Below are positions 18,490 through 27,608 of a stretch of DNA of 64,000 nt, in pieces (position 1 is the first letter of the stretch; each line of letters opens with the position of its first letter). Made by a program: the position numbers and the translations under genes. Source of the DNA: Citrobacter europaeus. Its GTDB lineage: Bacteria; Pseudomonadota; Gammaproteobacteria; Enterobacterales; Enterobacteriaceae. Below the pieces are notes generated by a model, which saw only the letters and a list, made by a program, of their open reading frames with translations, was not told the origin of the DNA and made no database searches. The stretch spans positions 1,364,001 to 1,428,000 of the forward strand of contig CP083650.1 in assembly GCA_020099315.1 (NCBI GenBank). Reading direction: 5' to 3'.

Positions 18490-18506
18490 TGTAAAAAAAG
18501 TATAAA
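18490..18506 (-). promoter_or_regulatory. KdpE-binding site in the kdp promoter region
   Basis: On the minus strand the sequence reads TTTATACTTTTTTTACA, which is the E. coli KdpE operator as I remember it. It lies about 85 bases upstream of kdpF. The rest of the 18408-18715 gap between divergent kdpF and ybfA is AT-rich, and I see no other gene in it. Confidence 0.75.
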
Positions 18507-18715
18507 AATGGCAAAGACCATTATTTAACTAATGGTTAGTATTAATTTAACTTTTATGTAACTTAATTACGATTTTAAGCTAAACGGAGCATCAATAGAC
18601 AAAAATAAGTGGTCGGATGAGTAGCAAAATTACACACAAGGCGGTATTATTTTCATCAGTTAACCAAGTTTATTTTTCTGGTGCCATTCACCGAACAGAT
18701 ATATGGGAGAGGATT

Positions 18716-18922
18716 ATGGACCTTTATAAAGAGTATCCAGCACACATTGTTTTCTTACGCCGTACCTTTGCCGTTGTGGCGGGCGTGCTGGCGCTACCGG
18801 TCATGCTGTTCTGGAAAGACCGCGCCCGTTTTTACAGCTATCTGCATCGCGTCTGGTCCAAAACCAGTGATAAACCGGTGTGGATGGAACAGGCTGAAAA
18901 AGTTAGCTGCGATTTCTACTGA
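18716..18922 (+). CDS. ybfA: YbfA, small conserved membrane protein
   Basis: I start at the ATG at 18716, preceded by GGAGAGG; this gives 68 residues (MDLYKEYPAHIVFLRRTFAV onwards), the E. coli YbfA length. A single hydrophobic segment (AVVAGVLALPVMLFW) is followed by a basic, aromatic tail. A longer in-frame reading from 18617 would add 33 residues without family support. The function is unknown. It is divergent from kdpFABCDE, as in E. coli. Confidence 0.9.
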   Translation: MDLYKEYPAHIVFLRRTFAVVAGVLALPVMLFWKDRARFYSYLHRVWSKTSDKPVWMEQAEKVSCDFY

Positions 18923-18936
18923 CAGTTTGCGAAGCC

Positions 18937-18966
18937 CAAAAAGCCGCTGATATCAGCGGCTTTTTT
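18937..18966 (+). terminator. Terminator after ybfA
   Basis: AAGCCGCTGAT / ATCAGCGGCTT followed by six T residues is a classic intrinsic terminator. It separates the backbone gene ybfA from the island that follows. Confidence 0.9.
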
Positions 18967-18977
18967 GTGCACTGAAA

Positions 18978-19640
18978 CTAGAGATAGTTGCTGCGGCGTT
19001 CTCTGAGCGAGAGGGGAGAAGCCGTTGGTTGTCTGCTGTCCGGCATGCGGATGGACTTCAGATACAGTGAAAGTACCGAGACGGACTTTGGGGTATTAGG
19101 CATTCCCATTTTCTTCATCAGGTTACATTTGTGACTACTGATGGTTTTGCAGTTTTTATTTTTAATTTTCGAGATTTCTGAAACCGTAAAGCCCTCGGAA
19201 AGCATCATCAGAATTTGCGACTCGAGTCCGGTTAGCTGAGGTTTCAACCCATAGCTTTCTTCATCATTATTGTGCAGTAACGTGTTTACGATTACCGGAT
19301 GAAGTTCCTTTAAAGTTATATTTCGTGGCAGGTATAAGCATGAGATGTTAAACACAGAATAAAGGACATTCATCATTATCAGATCGCTGAGGATGATTAA
19401 GTTTTTAGCGCCACTTTTCAACATTCTATTCTTCAGATAAAAAATGTCATCATAGATGATATCTTTCTCATCTATCGCAGCAATCGTGAGTAACTCATTG
19501 CTGTTTTCTTTGATCTCACTGAAACGTCGATAAAAAACAATTTTACTGTAAAAGAAACAGTCAAGAAGCGAGGCAATGCCCAGCGATGTATACTGGCATG
19601 TTCCAACTATTATAATTGTGTTTGTAGTCTTTTTATTCAT
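18978..19640 (-). CDS. LuxR-type transcriptional regulator of the secretion island
   Basis: The 220-residue protein ends in a LuxR/FixJ helix-turn-helix (LTGLESQILMMLSEGFTVSE, residues 136-155, then SSHKCNLMKKMGM). The N-terminal half resembles a receiver fold, but I see no clear phosphorylation-site aspartate in the usual context. It may be a pseudo-receiver, as in the small regulators of fimbriae and surface structures. A GGGG-type ribosome site precedes the start. It is AT-rich and divergent from the secreted-protein gene across a 333-base gap, so control of that operon is likely but inferred. The exact family member is not recognised. Confidence 0.75.
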   Translation of the reverse strand: MNKKTTNTIIIVGTCQYTSLGIASLLDCFFYSKIVFYRRFSEIKENSNELLTIAAIDEKDIIYDDIFYLKNRMLKSGAKNLIILSDLIMMNVLYSVFNISCLYLPRNITLKELHPVIVNTLLHNNDEESYGLKPQLTGLESQILMMLSEGFTVSEISKIKNKNCKTISSHKCNLMKKMGMPNTPKSVSVLSLYLKSIRMPDSRQPTASPLSLRERRSNYL

Positions 19641-19973
19641 AAATTACCCCATCCATAGATAAATTTTATCAGCATTTGCAGATTACAATAAACCTACTAA
19701 ATTATTCCAGTGATAAGCATGTTGAGATAATCCAGGCGTAGACTTTTGGTGGTTGATTTTGCAGTGAATCCAGGATTAGTCTTAAAAGGATGTTTATGTA
19801 ACTCTTTGAAAGATAATGGTGCCTGTTGAGATTTGTTTCGTATTTTGAATGATTTCTTATTTAATAATTCACGTATATTATTTATCGATTTATTACGTTA
19901 ACATTTTTATCGGTCTTTAATCGGGCCATTTTTGCTTTTTACGAAATTAAAAATGGATAAAGGGAGGCTGCAT
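19641..19973. other. AT-rich divergent intergenic region
   Basis: The 333 bases between the LuxR-type gene and the secreted-protein gene contain no open frame that I can support. They are strongly AT-rich with many A and T runs, as expected for a curved, H-NS-silenced promoter region. A good ribosome site (AAGGGAGG) lies at the right end. Confidence 0.6.
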
Positions 19974-22574
19974 ATGCAGAAAATGGCAATCATTACCGCA
20001 TCTGGGAAAAGTACGTCTGTGCCTGCTGGGGGAAATCACGTTAAAATTATTCAACCAGGAACGACGGTTAAAATTACTGTGGCAAAGGAGATGATTAGCG
20101 GGTCACAGAAAGAGGGTAACAATCTTGTTTTGGTGGAGAAAAACGGGTCGAAGATAACAATTGAAGATTTCTTTAAAACGGACGGCACTTTAAAAAATAA
20201 GCTGATTCTTGAGGATGGTGGAAAAGCGTATGAAGCAAAATATAATGCCGAAAATTTTGCTGGGCTGGCTTTCTTCCCGGTAAAACAAGCAGTAGATGAA
20301 AATACTGATAGTGGGGAAATGAATACAGCCGTCTGGCTGGTGCCACTGCTGGTCGCTGCCGCCGCAGGTATTGGTATCGCCATTTATAACAACAAGGATG
20401 ATGGTAATTCGCACGATAACAAATCCAGTGACAGCAAAGAAAAGCAGGCATTAAGCGATGCGCAAAAAGATGTTGTGAATAAAGACAACACGTTTATCAA
20501 TGCGCAAAAGACGCTGGCTGAAGCGGTGAAAGCGATGCAGGCTAATCCGTCAGTTGCAACTATCAAAGCGGTTGAGGAGGCAAGCGCGGCGGTGAAAACC
20601 GCGATGGATGCAATGAATAAGGCCAATACAACGCTGAAAACGGCGGTTGATGCGGCAAAAGCCAAAGGGATTGATACTACTGCGGCAGAAAAAATCCAAA
20701 AACAGGCGGCAGAGGATGCGACCAGTGCGAAAAACGCCATCGACAAAGCGGCTGAACTGGTCAAAACGGCGATCGCCTTAATCGATGAAAGTGCGCAAGC
20801 TATTGCCGGACAGGTCAAACTTGACTATCAATCTGCCAGTGATGCAGCCACGATTGCCAACAAACAGCCAGCTCAGAGCGCCATAGAAGTATCGAAAGCT
20901 AAGTTGACCGCTGCCGATGCCTCGCTGGGTAAACTGTATACACAGATTGAGCAATTATCGCAGCTAATTGCGAACGCGAAAGTGCAGGGGTTTAACGTAG
21001 ATAATGCCGCTGCGCGTCTGAAGGATTTACAGGAACAATACGCTTCGTTCAGTATGGAGAGTACAGCGCTGGCTGACTCTGTTGCTCAGGCGGAGCAAAG
21101 TCTGCTGGATCTGAATGCGGCGCGTATGGCCGTTGACGCGGCAAACGAAGCGGTGAAACAGGCGGTAGCGCAGAAGTCGCAGGCCGCAGAGAAACTGGCC
21201 TCTGCCCTTGCGTTGAAAGAAGAAGTCCTGAAAAACAATCAGCTTGATCGCGTTGATGAAGTGAATAAGGCTATCGCTGCGGCAAATAAAAGCCTGGAGG
21301 CGGCGCGTCAGGCTACAGAAGCAGCTAATGCCGCAGCGACAAAGGCGAATGCTGATATTAATAAGCTCAATCCTGCGATTGATCCTGCGATAAAACCGCA
21401 GAACGTTACGCCGCTTGATATGCCTGATGTGAAACCGATTGATAAAGGCCTGCAAGTTGATGATAACAAAACGTTTGTTGAGTCCGTACAGGCCTTTATC
21501 AAGAGCCTGGTTGATTCGGTTAACAGCGTCTGGACGACGATTGCGAATTCAAAATCACTGGCATTTCTCAGTAATGTCATTTCTGAGATTACCGCCGGAT
21601 TTAAAACCGTTAGTGAAGTCCTGGGTGAAAAAGTTGTCTCTGCCGTAAAAGCGATCAAAACAATAGAAAAAGCTTTAGTCGAGATCTTCATCAATAAACC
21701 AATTGAATTTATTAAAGATATACTGAAAGTTACCGGACAGAAGATTGCTGAAGCTATCGGTGAAACGGTCTCGGCGATTAAAACAGGGTTCGAGAACCTC
21801 GTTTCGAATGTGGGTAAAAATATCGCCGATGCTTTAAAAGGTATGAGTCTGACTGATTGGGTCAATCCGCTCAAATGGAACGCTCTGGTTGGTGAAGTGA
21901 TTTCTAAGACCGCAGGTAATATCGTAAAAAGCATAGCCGATTTGGTGATGTCGTTACCGACAAAAATTATTGATTTCTTCACTGATGCTATCACTAAATA
22001 TGCCGGGATAATTAGTGATAAAATCAAGAGTGAACTCAGTGTCGCTAAAGAAGCGATAACTAATGTTCTGAAAACGCTATTTGATGGCTTTATTAAAAAT
22101 CCAATCGATAAACTGCTCACGCCAGTCCTTGATAAAATTAAGGAATTCATCAGTCATCCCGTTGAGTCGATTCAAAAATTGCTGTCAACGATTACCGATC
22201 TGGCGAAGGATGCTTTTAATATTATCAAGGATATCATTAAATTACCTGGTGAGTGGCTTAAGGATTCCTTCCAGTTGATTAAGGATATCTATAACTCATT
22301 TAAAGGCGATAGCGTTAAAAATGGCGATGGCAGTGAATTGCATAAATTAATGGACAAGATACTTCACGATCAACAATCTGACGCTGCAAAGGTCGTCAGC
22401 GCATTACTGAAATCTGACGCCAGCAGCGGCGACATTAACTTAAGCAAACTGCTCCCGGAATCTTTAACGAATAAGATCCAGTCCGCACCAGAGTCCAGTT
22501 CGTCTTCAGTAACTCATTATCACACAGCCTCAGCAATGGATGACATGCACTCGTCACTTCCTGTCGCTGCGTAA
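19974..22574 (+). CDS. Large alpha-helical type I secretion substrate (BapA-prefix-like, coiled coil)
   Basis: The ATG at 19974 has an AAGGGAGG site and gives 866 residues. Residues 15-90 resemble the prefix domain of BapA/LapA-type adhesins: a beta-rich pattern with GNNLVLVEKNGSKITIEDFF and NKLILEDGGKAYEAKY. A hydrophobic stretch (AVWLVPLLVAAAAGIGIAIY) occupies 119-138. Residues 150-495 are Ala/Lys/Gln-rich and predicted coiled coil. Residues 505-800 are amphipathic helices with three copies of F-I-x-x-P-[IV]-[ED]. The end is Ser-rich (APESSSSSVTHYHTASAMDD). There are no RTX nonapeptides, no Ig-like repeats and no Sec signal. The adjoining T1SS genes indicate it is exported to the cell surface or medium; its function is unknown. 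Confidence 0.72.
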   Translation: MQKMAIITASGKSTSVPAGGNHVKIIQPGTTVKITVAKEMISGSQKEGNNLVLVEKNGSKITIEDFFKTDGTLKNKLILEDGGKAYEAKYNAENFAGLAFFPVKQAVDENTDSGEMNTAVWLVPLLVAAAAGIGIAIYNNKDDGNSHDNKSSDSKEKQALSDAQKDVVNKDNTFINAQKTLAEAVKAMQANPSVATIKAVEEASAAVKTAMDAMNKANTTLKTAVDAAKAKGIDTTAAEKIQKQAAEDATSAKNAIDKAAELVKTAIALIDESAQAIAGQVKLDYQSASDAATIANKQPAQSAIEVSKAKLTAADASLGKLYTQIEQLSQLIANAKVQGFNVDNAAARLKDLQEQYASFSMESTALADSVAQAEQSLLDLNAARMAVDAANEAVKQAVAQKSQAAEKLASALALKEEVLKNNQLDRVDEVNKAIAAANKSLEAARQATEAANAAATKANADINKLNPAIDPAIKPQNVTPLDMPDVKPIDKGLQVDDNKTFVESVQAFIKSLVDSVNSVWTTIANSKSLAFLSNVISEITAGFKTVSEVLGEKVVSAVKAIKTIEKALVEIFINKPIEFIKDILKVTGQKIAEAIGETVSAIKTGFENLVSNVGKNIADALKGMSLTDWVNPLKWNALVGEVISKTAGNIVKSIADLVMSLPTKIIDFFTDAITKYAGIISDKIKSELSVAKEAITNVLKTLFDGFIKNPIDKLLTPVLDKIKEFISHPVESIQKLLSTITDLAKDAFNIIKDIIKLPGEWLKDSFQLIKDIYNSFKGDSVKNGDGSELHKLMDKILHDQQSDAAKVVSALLKSDASSGDINLSKLLPESLTNKIQSAPESSSSSVTHYHTASAMDDMHSSLPVAA

Positions 22575-22657
22575 TAAAAGGTATGCGTGTTTCAACTAAT
22601 GGAACACGCAATACCTTGCGGTTACTCAATTCGTACTGAATAAGGGAAACAACATTC

Positions 22658-24109
22658 ATGGAAACTCGCCATTTACCGCGAGCGGCATTGCTGTTGGCGA
22701 TCGTCACGTCATGTGTATTCAAAAGTCATAGTGCGCAGGTGGCGACATGGCCCGTTATATTTGAGGATGCTGCAGAACCCAATACGTCAGAAACCCAACC
22801 GGAGCCTCTGTTTCGCCCTGCGGTAGGGGCCGTGGAAAAACGTAGTGGTGAAAGACAAAAAACCGCAGTGGCTTCTTCCGGTGTACCGGTTAAAGGGCAT
22901 GACATAACGCTTGCCGAGGCGGTGCAACTGGCAATGGGCTGGCATCCGGTGATTAAACGTGCAGAGCGCGAATATGTGCAGAGTAAAGAGTCAGTCAATG
23001 AAGCGAAGGCCGGGTGGTATCCCTCTCTTAGCGCCAGAGTAAAATCCGGCCTCGAGCAGGATAATTACAGGCGAGAAGATAGCAAATCGAATACGTTAGC
23101 GCTGAACGCCAGCCAGACGCTGTTTGATTTTGGGAAAATCGCCAGCAAAGTCGATCTCGCGGATGCGACGACACAGCGTTCGGGGTCTAACCTTGAGAAA
23201 AGTATTAATGATATTGCTTATGAGACGGCGACCAGTTTTACCCAGGCAATTCGTTATCAGCAGTTAACTGAAATTGCCCAGGGACAGGTTGCAGGTCTCC
23301 AGCTTATTAACCGTCTGGCTGAAAAAAGAGCCTCATTAGGGGCTAGCGCGGAATCTGACTATTCCCAGTCGAAGGTCCGGCTGGCAGCCGCTATTGCCCT
23401 GCAACATGATTATGAGGCGCAAGCCCGACGTTGGAATGCGAACCTGGATATCGTCACCAACGCTTCTGTTTCTACTGCCCTGAATATGCACATGCCGCAG
23501 ACGATGGACACAGCTTGCCATCGTGTTGATATCGAAGAGTTAACCTCGCCTGCTATCGAACTGGCGCAGGCGCAAATTAAGATGGCGAAACAGCAGGTTA
23601 ATGCCTTTAAAGCGGAATATTATCCGACGATTTCACTTAACCCAGTCTGGGAATATGAGCTGGAAAACCAGAACGATAATCGTGGGAATCGGGCTAAAAA
23701 GGGCGAGTGGGGGATCTTTGTTAACGTGAGTGCGCCACTGTATGAAGGCGGGGCACGTATATCGCGTACTCAACAGGCGGAACAGGCGTTGCTCGCGTCA
23801 CAATTTAATCTGGATACCGAAAAGACGGAGGCCCGGCGTAAAATTGTCGAGTCGACCAGCCAGATTTCCAGCCTGTATGAAAGTATGAAGGCTAAGCAAG
23901 TACGGGAGAAAGAGGCTATCCGCACGCGTGACCTCTATAAATTACAATATCTGGAACTGGGTAATCGTTCATTTTCCGATTTACTTAGCGCCGAATCTGA
24001 AATTCATCAAACCAGAATGGATATATTAAACAGCCAATTTACCGTGTCGTCGCTGTCAATTGAATGTCTCTATTATTCCGGAAGTCTGGTGCGTTATTTT
24101 TCTCAATAA
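22658..24109 (+). CDS. TolC-like outer-membrane channel of the T1SS
   Basis: The 483-residue protein has a signal peptide (about residues 1-26), a 60-residue variable region, and then two TolC-type repeats. Family features are ITLAEAVQLAMGWHPVIKRA at the start of the first repeat, NEAKAGWYPSLSARV, and the equivalent NAFKAEYYPTISLNPVWEYE in the second repeat. It should form a trimeric channel-tunnel in the outer membrane. The closest type is LapE/BepC/AggA rather than the housekeeping TolC. It lies 83 bases after the secreted-protein gene and 13 bases before the ABC gene, so it is probably dedicated to this system. Confidence 0.88.
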   Translation: METRHLPRAALLLAIVTSCVFKSHSAQVATWPVIFEDAAEPNTSETQPEPLFRPAVGAVEKRSGERQKTAVASSGVPVKGHDITLAEAVQLAMGWHPVIKRAEREYVQSKESVNEAKAGWYPSLSARVKSGLEQDNYRREDSKSNTLALNASQTLFDFGKIASKVDLADATTQRSGSNLEKSINDIAYETATSFTQAIRYQQLTEIAQGQVAGLQLINRLAEKRASLGASAESDYSQSKVRLAAAIALQHDYEAQARRWNANLDIVTNASVSTALNMHMPQTMDTACHRVDIEELTSPAIELAQAQIKMAKQQVNAFKAEYYPTISLNPVWEYELENQNDNRGNRAKKGEWGIFVNVSAPLYEGGARISRTQQAEQALLASQFNLDTEKTEARRKIVESTSQISSLYESMKAKQVREKEAIRTRDLYKLQYLELGNRSFSDLLSAESEIHQTRMDILNSQFTVSSLSIECLYYSGSLVRYFSQ

Positions 24110-24122
24110 GAGGCTCAATGGA

Positions 24123-26291
24123 ATGACATCATCCAGTACCGTTGATATGTCTTGTACAATTAAAGACAAAGACGTTGAATATTATTATTTCCAGTTGTGG
24201 CAAGAAGCCATTGTACAGATTGCCCATCATTATCGTCTTGATATTTCAGAACAGAATATTTTAGTTGCCTCGCAGTGGTACCAGGAGTGTAAGAAAGAAG
24301 ATGTATTAAAAACGATGGCCAGACAAGCTGGACTGCTGATGAAGTGCACGCCAGTGACGCAATTCCAGTTCAGCACCTGGCTGTTGCCTGTGGTTATCGA
24401 AATGCGTGATGGACGCTTTGCGTTGGTTAAAAATATTGAAAATAACCAAAACGTTACTTGCGCCTACGTTGACGAACAAGGGTTGTTGACGACCTTCACC
24501 CGTGAGGAGCTTCTCGAGGCCGGCCTGCGTGTGATATTGCTGCGACCGTTAACTAATTCGGCAGATCCGCGCGTCGATGACTATATCCGCCCTGTGGAAA
24601 AACATTGGGCGTGGCAGATTATTTTTCAGGACATGCGTCCCTATTATTACGTTATTCTGGGGTCACTTTTTATAAATATTCTAGGTCTGGCTGGGATTAC
24701 CTACTCAATGCAGACCTATGACCGTATTATTCCAGCGCAGTCCTGGCCTACGCTGTGGGTGCTTTTTTCTGGCGTTATATTAGCGTTTGTTTTTGATCTG
24801 ATATTACGCCTGATGCGCTATAGCATTATTGATATCGTGGGTAAACGAGCAGACCTGCGTATTGCCGATCGGGTGTTTGGTCGCGTATTGCGTATTCATT
24901 CCGCCCATCGTCCGCAGTCTACCGGAACATTTATTTCGCAGGTGCGTGAATTGGATCAGATCCGGGAGATGATTACCTCCACGACCGTGGTTGCGATGGC
25001 CGATCTACCCTTTTTCTTTCTGTTCTTAGTGGTGATCTATCTGTTGGGAGGCATTCTGTTTCTGGTCCCGTTGGCTGGAATGATCCTGATGGTGCTGCCG
25101 GGTTTTTTATGTCAGAAAAAACTCGCATTGCTGGCGCGTAGTGCAATGCGTGAATCAAACCTGCGTAGCGCGATGCTAGTCGAAAGCATTCAAGGGCTGG
25201 ATGATGTGAAATCCCTGCAGGCGGAATATCGTTTTCAACAGCAATGGTTGAATTATACCGCAACCACGGCCAGCAGCAGTCTGGACCTCAAACACCTGAC
25301 GCACAAACTTACCTCGTGGTCTTATCTGATTCAAAACGCTGTGTTTGTTTGTGTTGTTGCTGTGGGGACGCCTTTGGCGATGAATGGTGAATTGTCTACC
25401 GGTGCGCTGGTTGCCGCGTCAATCCTCAGTTCGCGGATGATGGCGCCTGTCGCACAGGTCGCCAATATCCTGACGCGCTGGCAGCAAACAAAGGTCGCCA
25501 TTGTCGGATTAGACAGCATCATGAAATTACCAACGGATGACGCCCGTGGCGGCAGGCGGGTACACAAACCCTATTTACGTGGCCATTTTGTGCTAAAGGA
25601 TACGGCGTTTCGTTATCACACCACTAGTCGTCAGAACGCGATCGCTATTGACGATCTGGAGATTAAGGCCGGCGAGAAGATTGCTCTGTTGGGACGAAAT
25701 GGTTCCGGAAAATCTTCACTATTGAATGCGTTGGCAGGAAATATGTTGTGTGTTAACGGCGTAACGACGCTGGACAACATTCGGCTTGATAACCTCGATC
25801 CCGGAGATTTACACCGTGACATCGGTTTGTTGTCCCAACGCTCACGCTTGTTTCACGGTTCAATTCGGGAAAATCTGGCGCTCGGAATGCCGCTTGCCAG
25901 CGATGAAGAGCTTGAAGCGGCGCTGGAGAAAACAGGGGCGCTCACTTTTATCAATCAGCTTGCGGATGGGCTGGATCATCTGATAGCCGAAGGCGGAATA
26001 GGTTTGTCGGGAGGACAGCAGCAGGCGCTGTTGCTCAGTCGTCTGATTCTCCGCGATCCGCAGATCGTATTATTGGATGAACCCACAGCCGCAATGGATG
26101 AAGAGACCGAAGCCGAGTTTATCCGTCGAATGAAACCGTGGATGGCCGGGAAGACGGTTATCATCGCTACCCATCGAAAAAGAGTGCTTGAACTGATCGA
26201 GCGCACCATCGTTATGTCGCAAGGAAGCATAGTAATAGACGCCCCTCGCGAGCAGTTTTTTGGTGAGTATTCCCAGGAGGCTGAAGCATGA
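24123..26291 (+). CDS. T1SS ABC transporter (LapB/LssB type) with C39-like domain
   Basis: From the ATG at 24123 (AAGAGG site) the protein has 722 residues; an upstream in-frame ATG lies inside the TolC-like gene. Residues 15-135 form a C39-like domain without the Q-x4-[DE]-C protease motif, so it should bind but not cut the substrate. Membrane helices span about 165-460. The ATPase has Walker A GRNGSGKSS (about 524), signature LSGGQQQA (about 628) and Walker B IVLLDEPTAAMD. This is the LapB-like class that exports adhesins without cleavage. The stop overlaps the next start (ATGA). Confidence 0.9.
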   Translation: MTSSSTVDMSCTIKDKDVEYYYFQLWQEAIVQIAHHYRLDISEQNILVASQWYQECKKEDVLKTMARQAGLLMKCTPVTQFQFSTWLLPVVIEMRDGRFALVKNIENNQNVTCAYVDEQGLLTTFTREELLEAGLRVILLRPLTNSADPRVDDYIRPVEKHWAWQIIFQDMRPYYYVILGSLFINILGLAGITYSMQTYDRIIPAQSWPTLWVLFSGVILAFVFDLILRLMRYSIIDIVGKRADLRIADRVFGRVLRIHSAHRPQSTGTFISQVRELDQIREMITSTTVVAMADLPFFFLFLVVIYLLGGILFLVPLAGMILMVLPGFLCQKKLALLARSAMRESNLRSAMLVESIQGLDDVKSLQAEYRFQQQWLNYTATTASSSLDLKHLTHKLTSWSYLIQNAVFVCVVAVGTPLAMNGELSTGALVAASILSSRMMAPVAQVANILTRWQQTKVAIVGLDSIMKLPTDDARGGRRVHKPYLRGHFVLKDTAFRYHTTSRQNAIAIDDLEIKAGEKIALLGRNGSGKSSLLNALAGNMLCVNGVTTLDNIRLDNLDPGDLHRDIGLLSQRSRLFHGSIRENLALGMPLASDEELEAALEKTGALTFINQLADGLDHLIAEGGIGLSGGQQQALLLSRLILRDPQIVLLDEPTAAMDEETEAEFIRRMKPWMAGKTVIIATHRKRVLELIERTIVMSQGSIVIDAPREQFFGEYSQEAEA

Positions 26292-27574
26292 ACAAGGGTA
26301 ACAAGAGGGGGATCCGTGGTTTGTGGCGACAGGTTGCTGACGGTGTTGTCTTCACCCGGCGCATTCTTCTGCAACATAAATCAGATCCTTCGGATGCTGT
26401 AATTGACAATGCTCTCTCGCTGGATCATGAGAACGAACTGACGCTCAGTGGCGCGAAATGGATAGTATTTTGCGTAGTATTTTTTTTGCTGCTTTTTGCA
26501 TTGTGGGCCTCATTTTTCAGCATTGAAGAAGTCACCAAAGGCAATGGAAAAGTTATTCCCAGTTCACGAGAGCAGATTATTCAGTCGCTGGATGGCGGTA
26601 TTCTGCAACGCATTCATGTTAAAGAGGGGCAAATTATCCAGGCGGGGGAAGTATTGGCGCAACTGGATAGCGTGCGGACCGCCTCCAGCCTGAAAGAATT
26701 TGAAGCTAAATACCGCGCAATGCTGGCCCAGCAGGCGCGACTGAATGCGGAAGTGAATGACAATGAACTGGTATTTTCTGACGAGCTGGATCTGTATCCT
26801 GAGTTAATGACGGCGGAAACTCGCTTGTATACCTCACGTAAAACACAGTTTGCTGATGCGATTAAAAATATTCAGGATGCGCGTCGATTAATTAACAATG
26901 AGTTGTCGATTAATTCCCGCCTGGCTCAGGAAGGCGCTTCCAGCACCGTTGATGTTATTCGTTTGAAACGTCAATTGGTGGATTTGAATATGAAAGAGGA
27001 AGAGCTGCGCGGTAACTATTATTTGCGGTCACGCGAAGAACTGGCAAAAGTGTCAGCGGAGATTGCCTCGCTAAAGCATGCTCTGCGTGGTCGCTCCGAC
27101 TTAGTGGCTAAATCAACGCTGCGTTCACCCGTTCGTGGCATCGTGAAAGATATTCAAAATAATACTGTTGGTGGTGTTATTCCGCCTAACGGTGTTTTGA
27201 TGCATATCGTTCCACTGGATGACACGTTACTGATTGAGGCGCAAATATTGCCGCGTGACATTGCGTTTATTCATCCAGACCAGAAGGCGAAAGTTAAAAT
27301 CACCGCTTATGACTATGCCATTTATGGTGGTCTGGATGGCAAGGTAGTGACTATTTCTCCCGATACTATTAAGGATGAACGCAAGCCGGATTTAGTTTAC
27401 TACCGGGTTTTAATTAGAACCGACCGCGATCATCTTCTTAATAAACGTCAGCAGAAATTGTTTATTTCTCCAGGTATGGTGGCTTCCGTTGACATTGTTA
27501 CCGGTAGTAAAACGGTCGCCCGCTATTTAATTAAACCATTCAATAAAGTAAATGAAGCTTTGCGGGAAAGATAA
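26288..27574 (+). CDS. T1SS membrane-fusion protein (HlyD family)
   Basis: The 428-residue protein has a cytoplasmic N-terminus, one membrane helix at 57-77 and a periplasmic region. The biotinyl-lipoyl-like halves are VIPSSREQIIQSLDGGILQR plus VKEGQIIQAGEVLAQLD, and STLRSPVRGIVKDIQ. A long coiled-coil hairpin lies between them. The C-terminal beta-barrel (VKITAYDYAIYGGLDGKVV, ISPGMVASVDIVTG) has the HlyD/LapC signature. It links the ABC exporter to the outer-membrane channel. The 4-base overlap with the ABC gene indicates coupled translation. Confidence 0.92.
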   Translation: MNKGNKRGIRGLWRQVADGVVFTRRILLQHKSDPSDAVIDNALSLDHENELTLSGAKWIVFCVVFFLLLFALWASFFSIEEVTKGNGKVIPSSREQIIQSLDGGILQRIHVKEGQIIQAGEVLAQLDSVRTASSLKEFEAKYRAMLAQQARLNAEVNDNELVFSDELDLYPELMTAETRLYTSRKTQFADAIKNIQDARRLINNELSINSRLAQEGASSTVDVIRLKRQLVDLNMKEEELRGNYYLRSREELAKVSAEIASLKHALRGRSDLVAKSTLRSPVRGIVKDIQNNTVGGVIPPNGVLMHIVPLDDTLLIEAQILPRDIAFIHPDQKAKVKITAYDYAIYGGLDGKVVTISPDTIKDERKPDLVYYRVLIRTDRDHLLNKRQQKLFISPGMVASVDIVTGSKTVARYLIKPFNKVNEALRER

Positions 27575-27608
27575 TTGACCTGCAGATACTAATATAAGGA
27601 TGACTAAA

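Noticed and set aside
18617..18715. A longer N-terminus for YbfA
   Set aside because: The ATG at 18716 has a strong ribosome site and gives the E. coli protein length; the upstream part has no conservation I recognise.
19974..22574. The secreted protein as an RTX toxin or SiiE-like Ig-repeat adhesin
   Set aside because: No GGxGxDxUx nonapeptides and no beta-sandwich repeats are present; the body is helical and coiled coil. Only the N-terminal prefix resembles the BapA/SiiE group.
24123..26291. The ABC protein as a bacteriocin exporter with an active C39 peptidase
   Set aside because: The N-terminal domain lacks the Q-x4-[DE]-C motif, and no small double-glycine peptide gene lies nearby.
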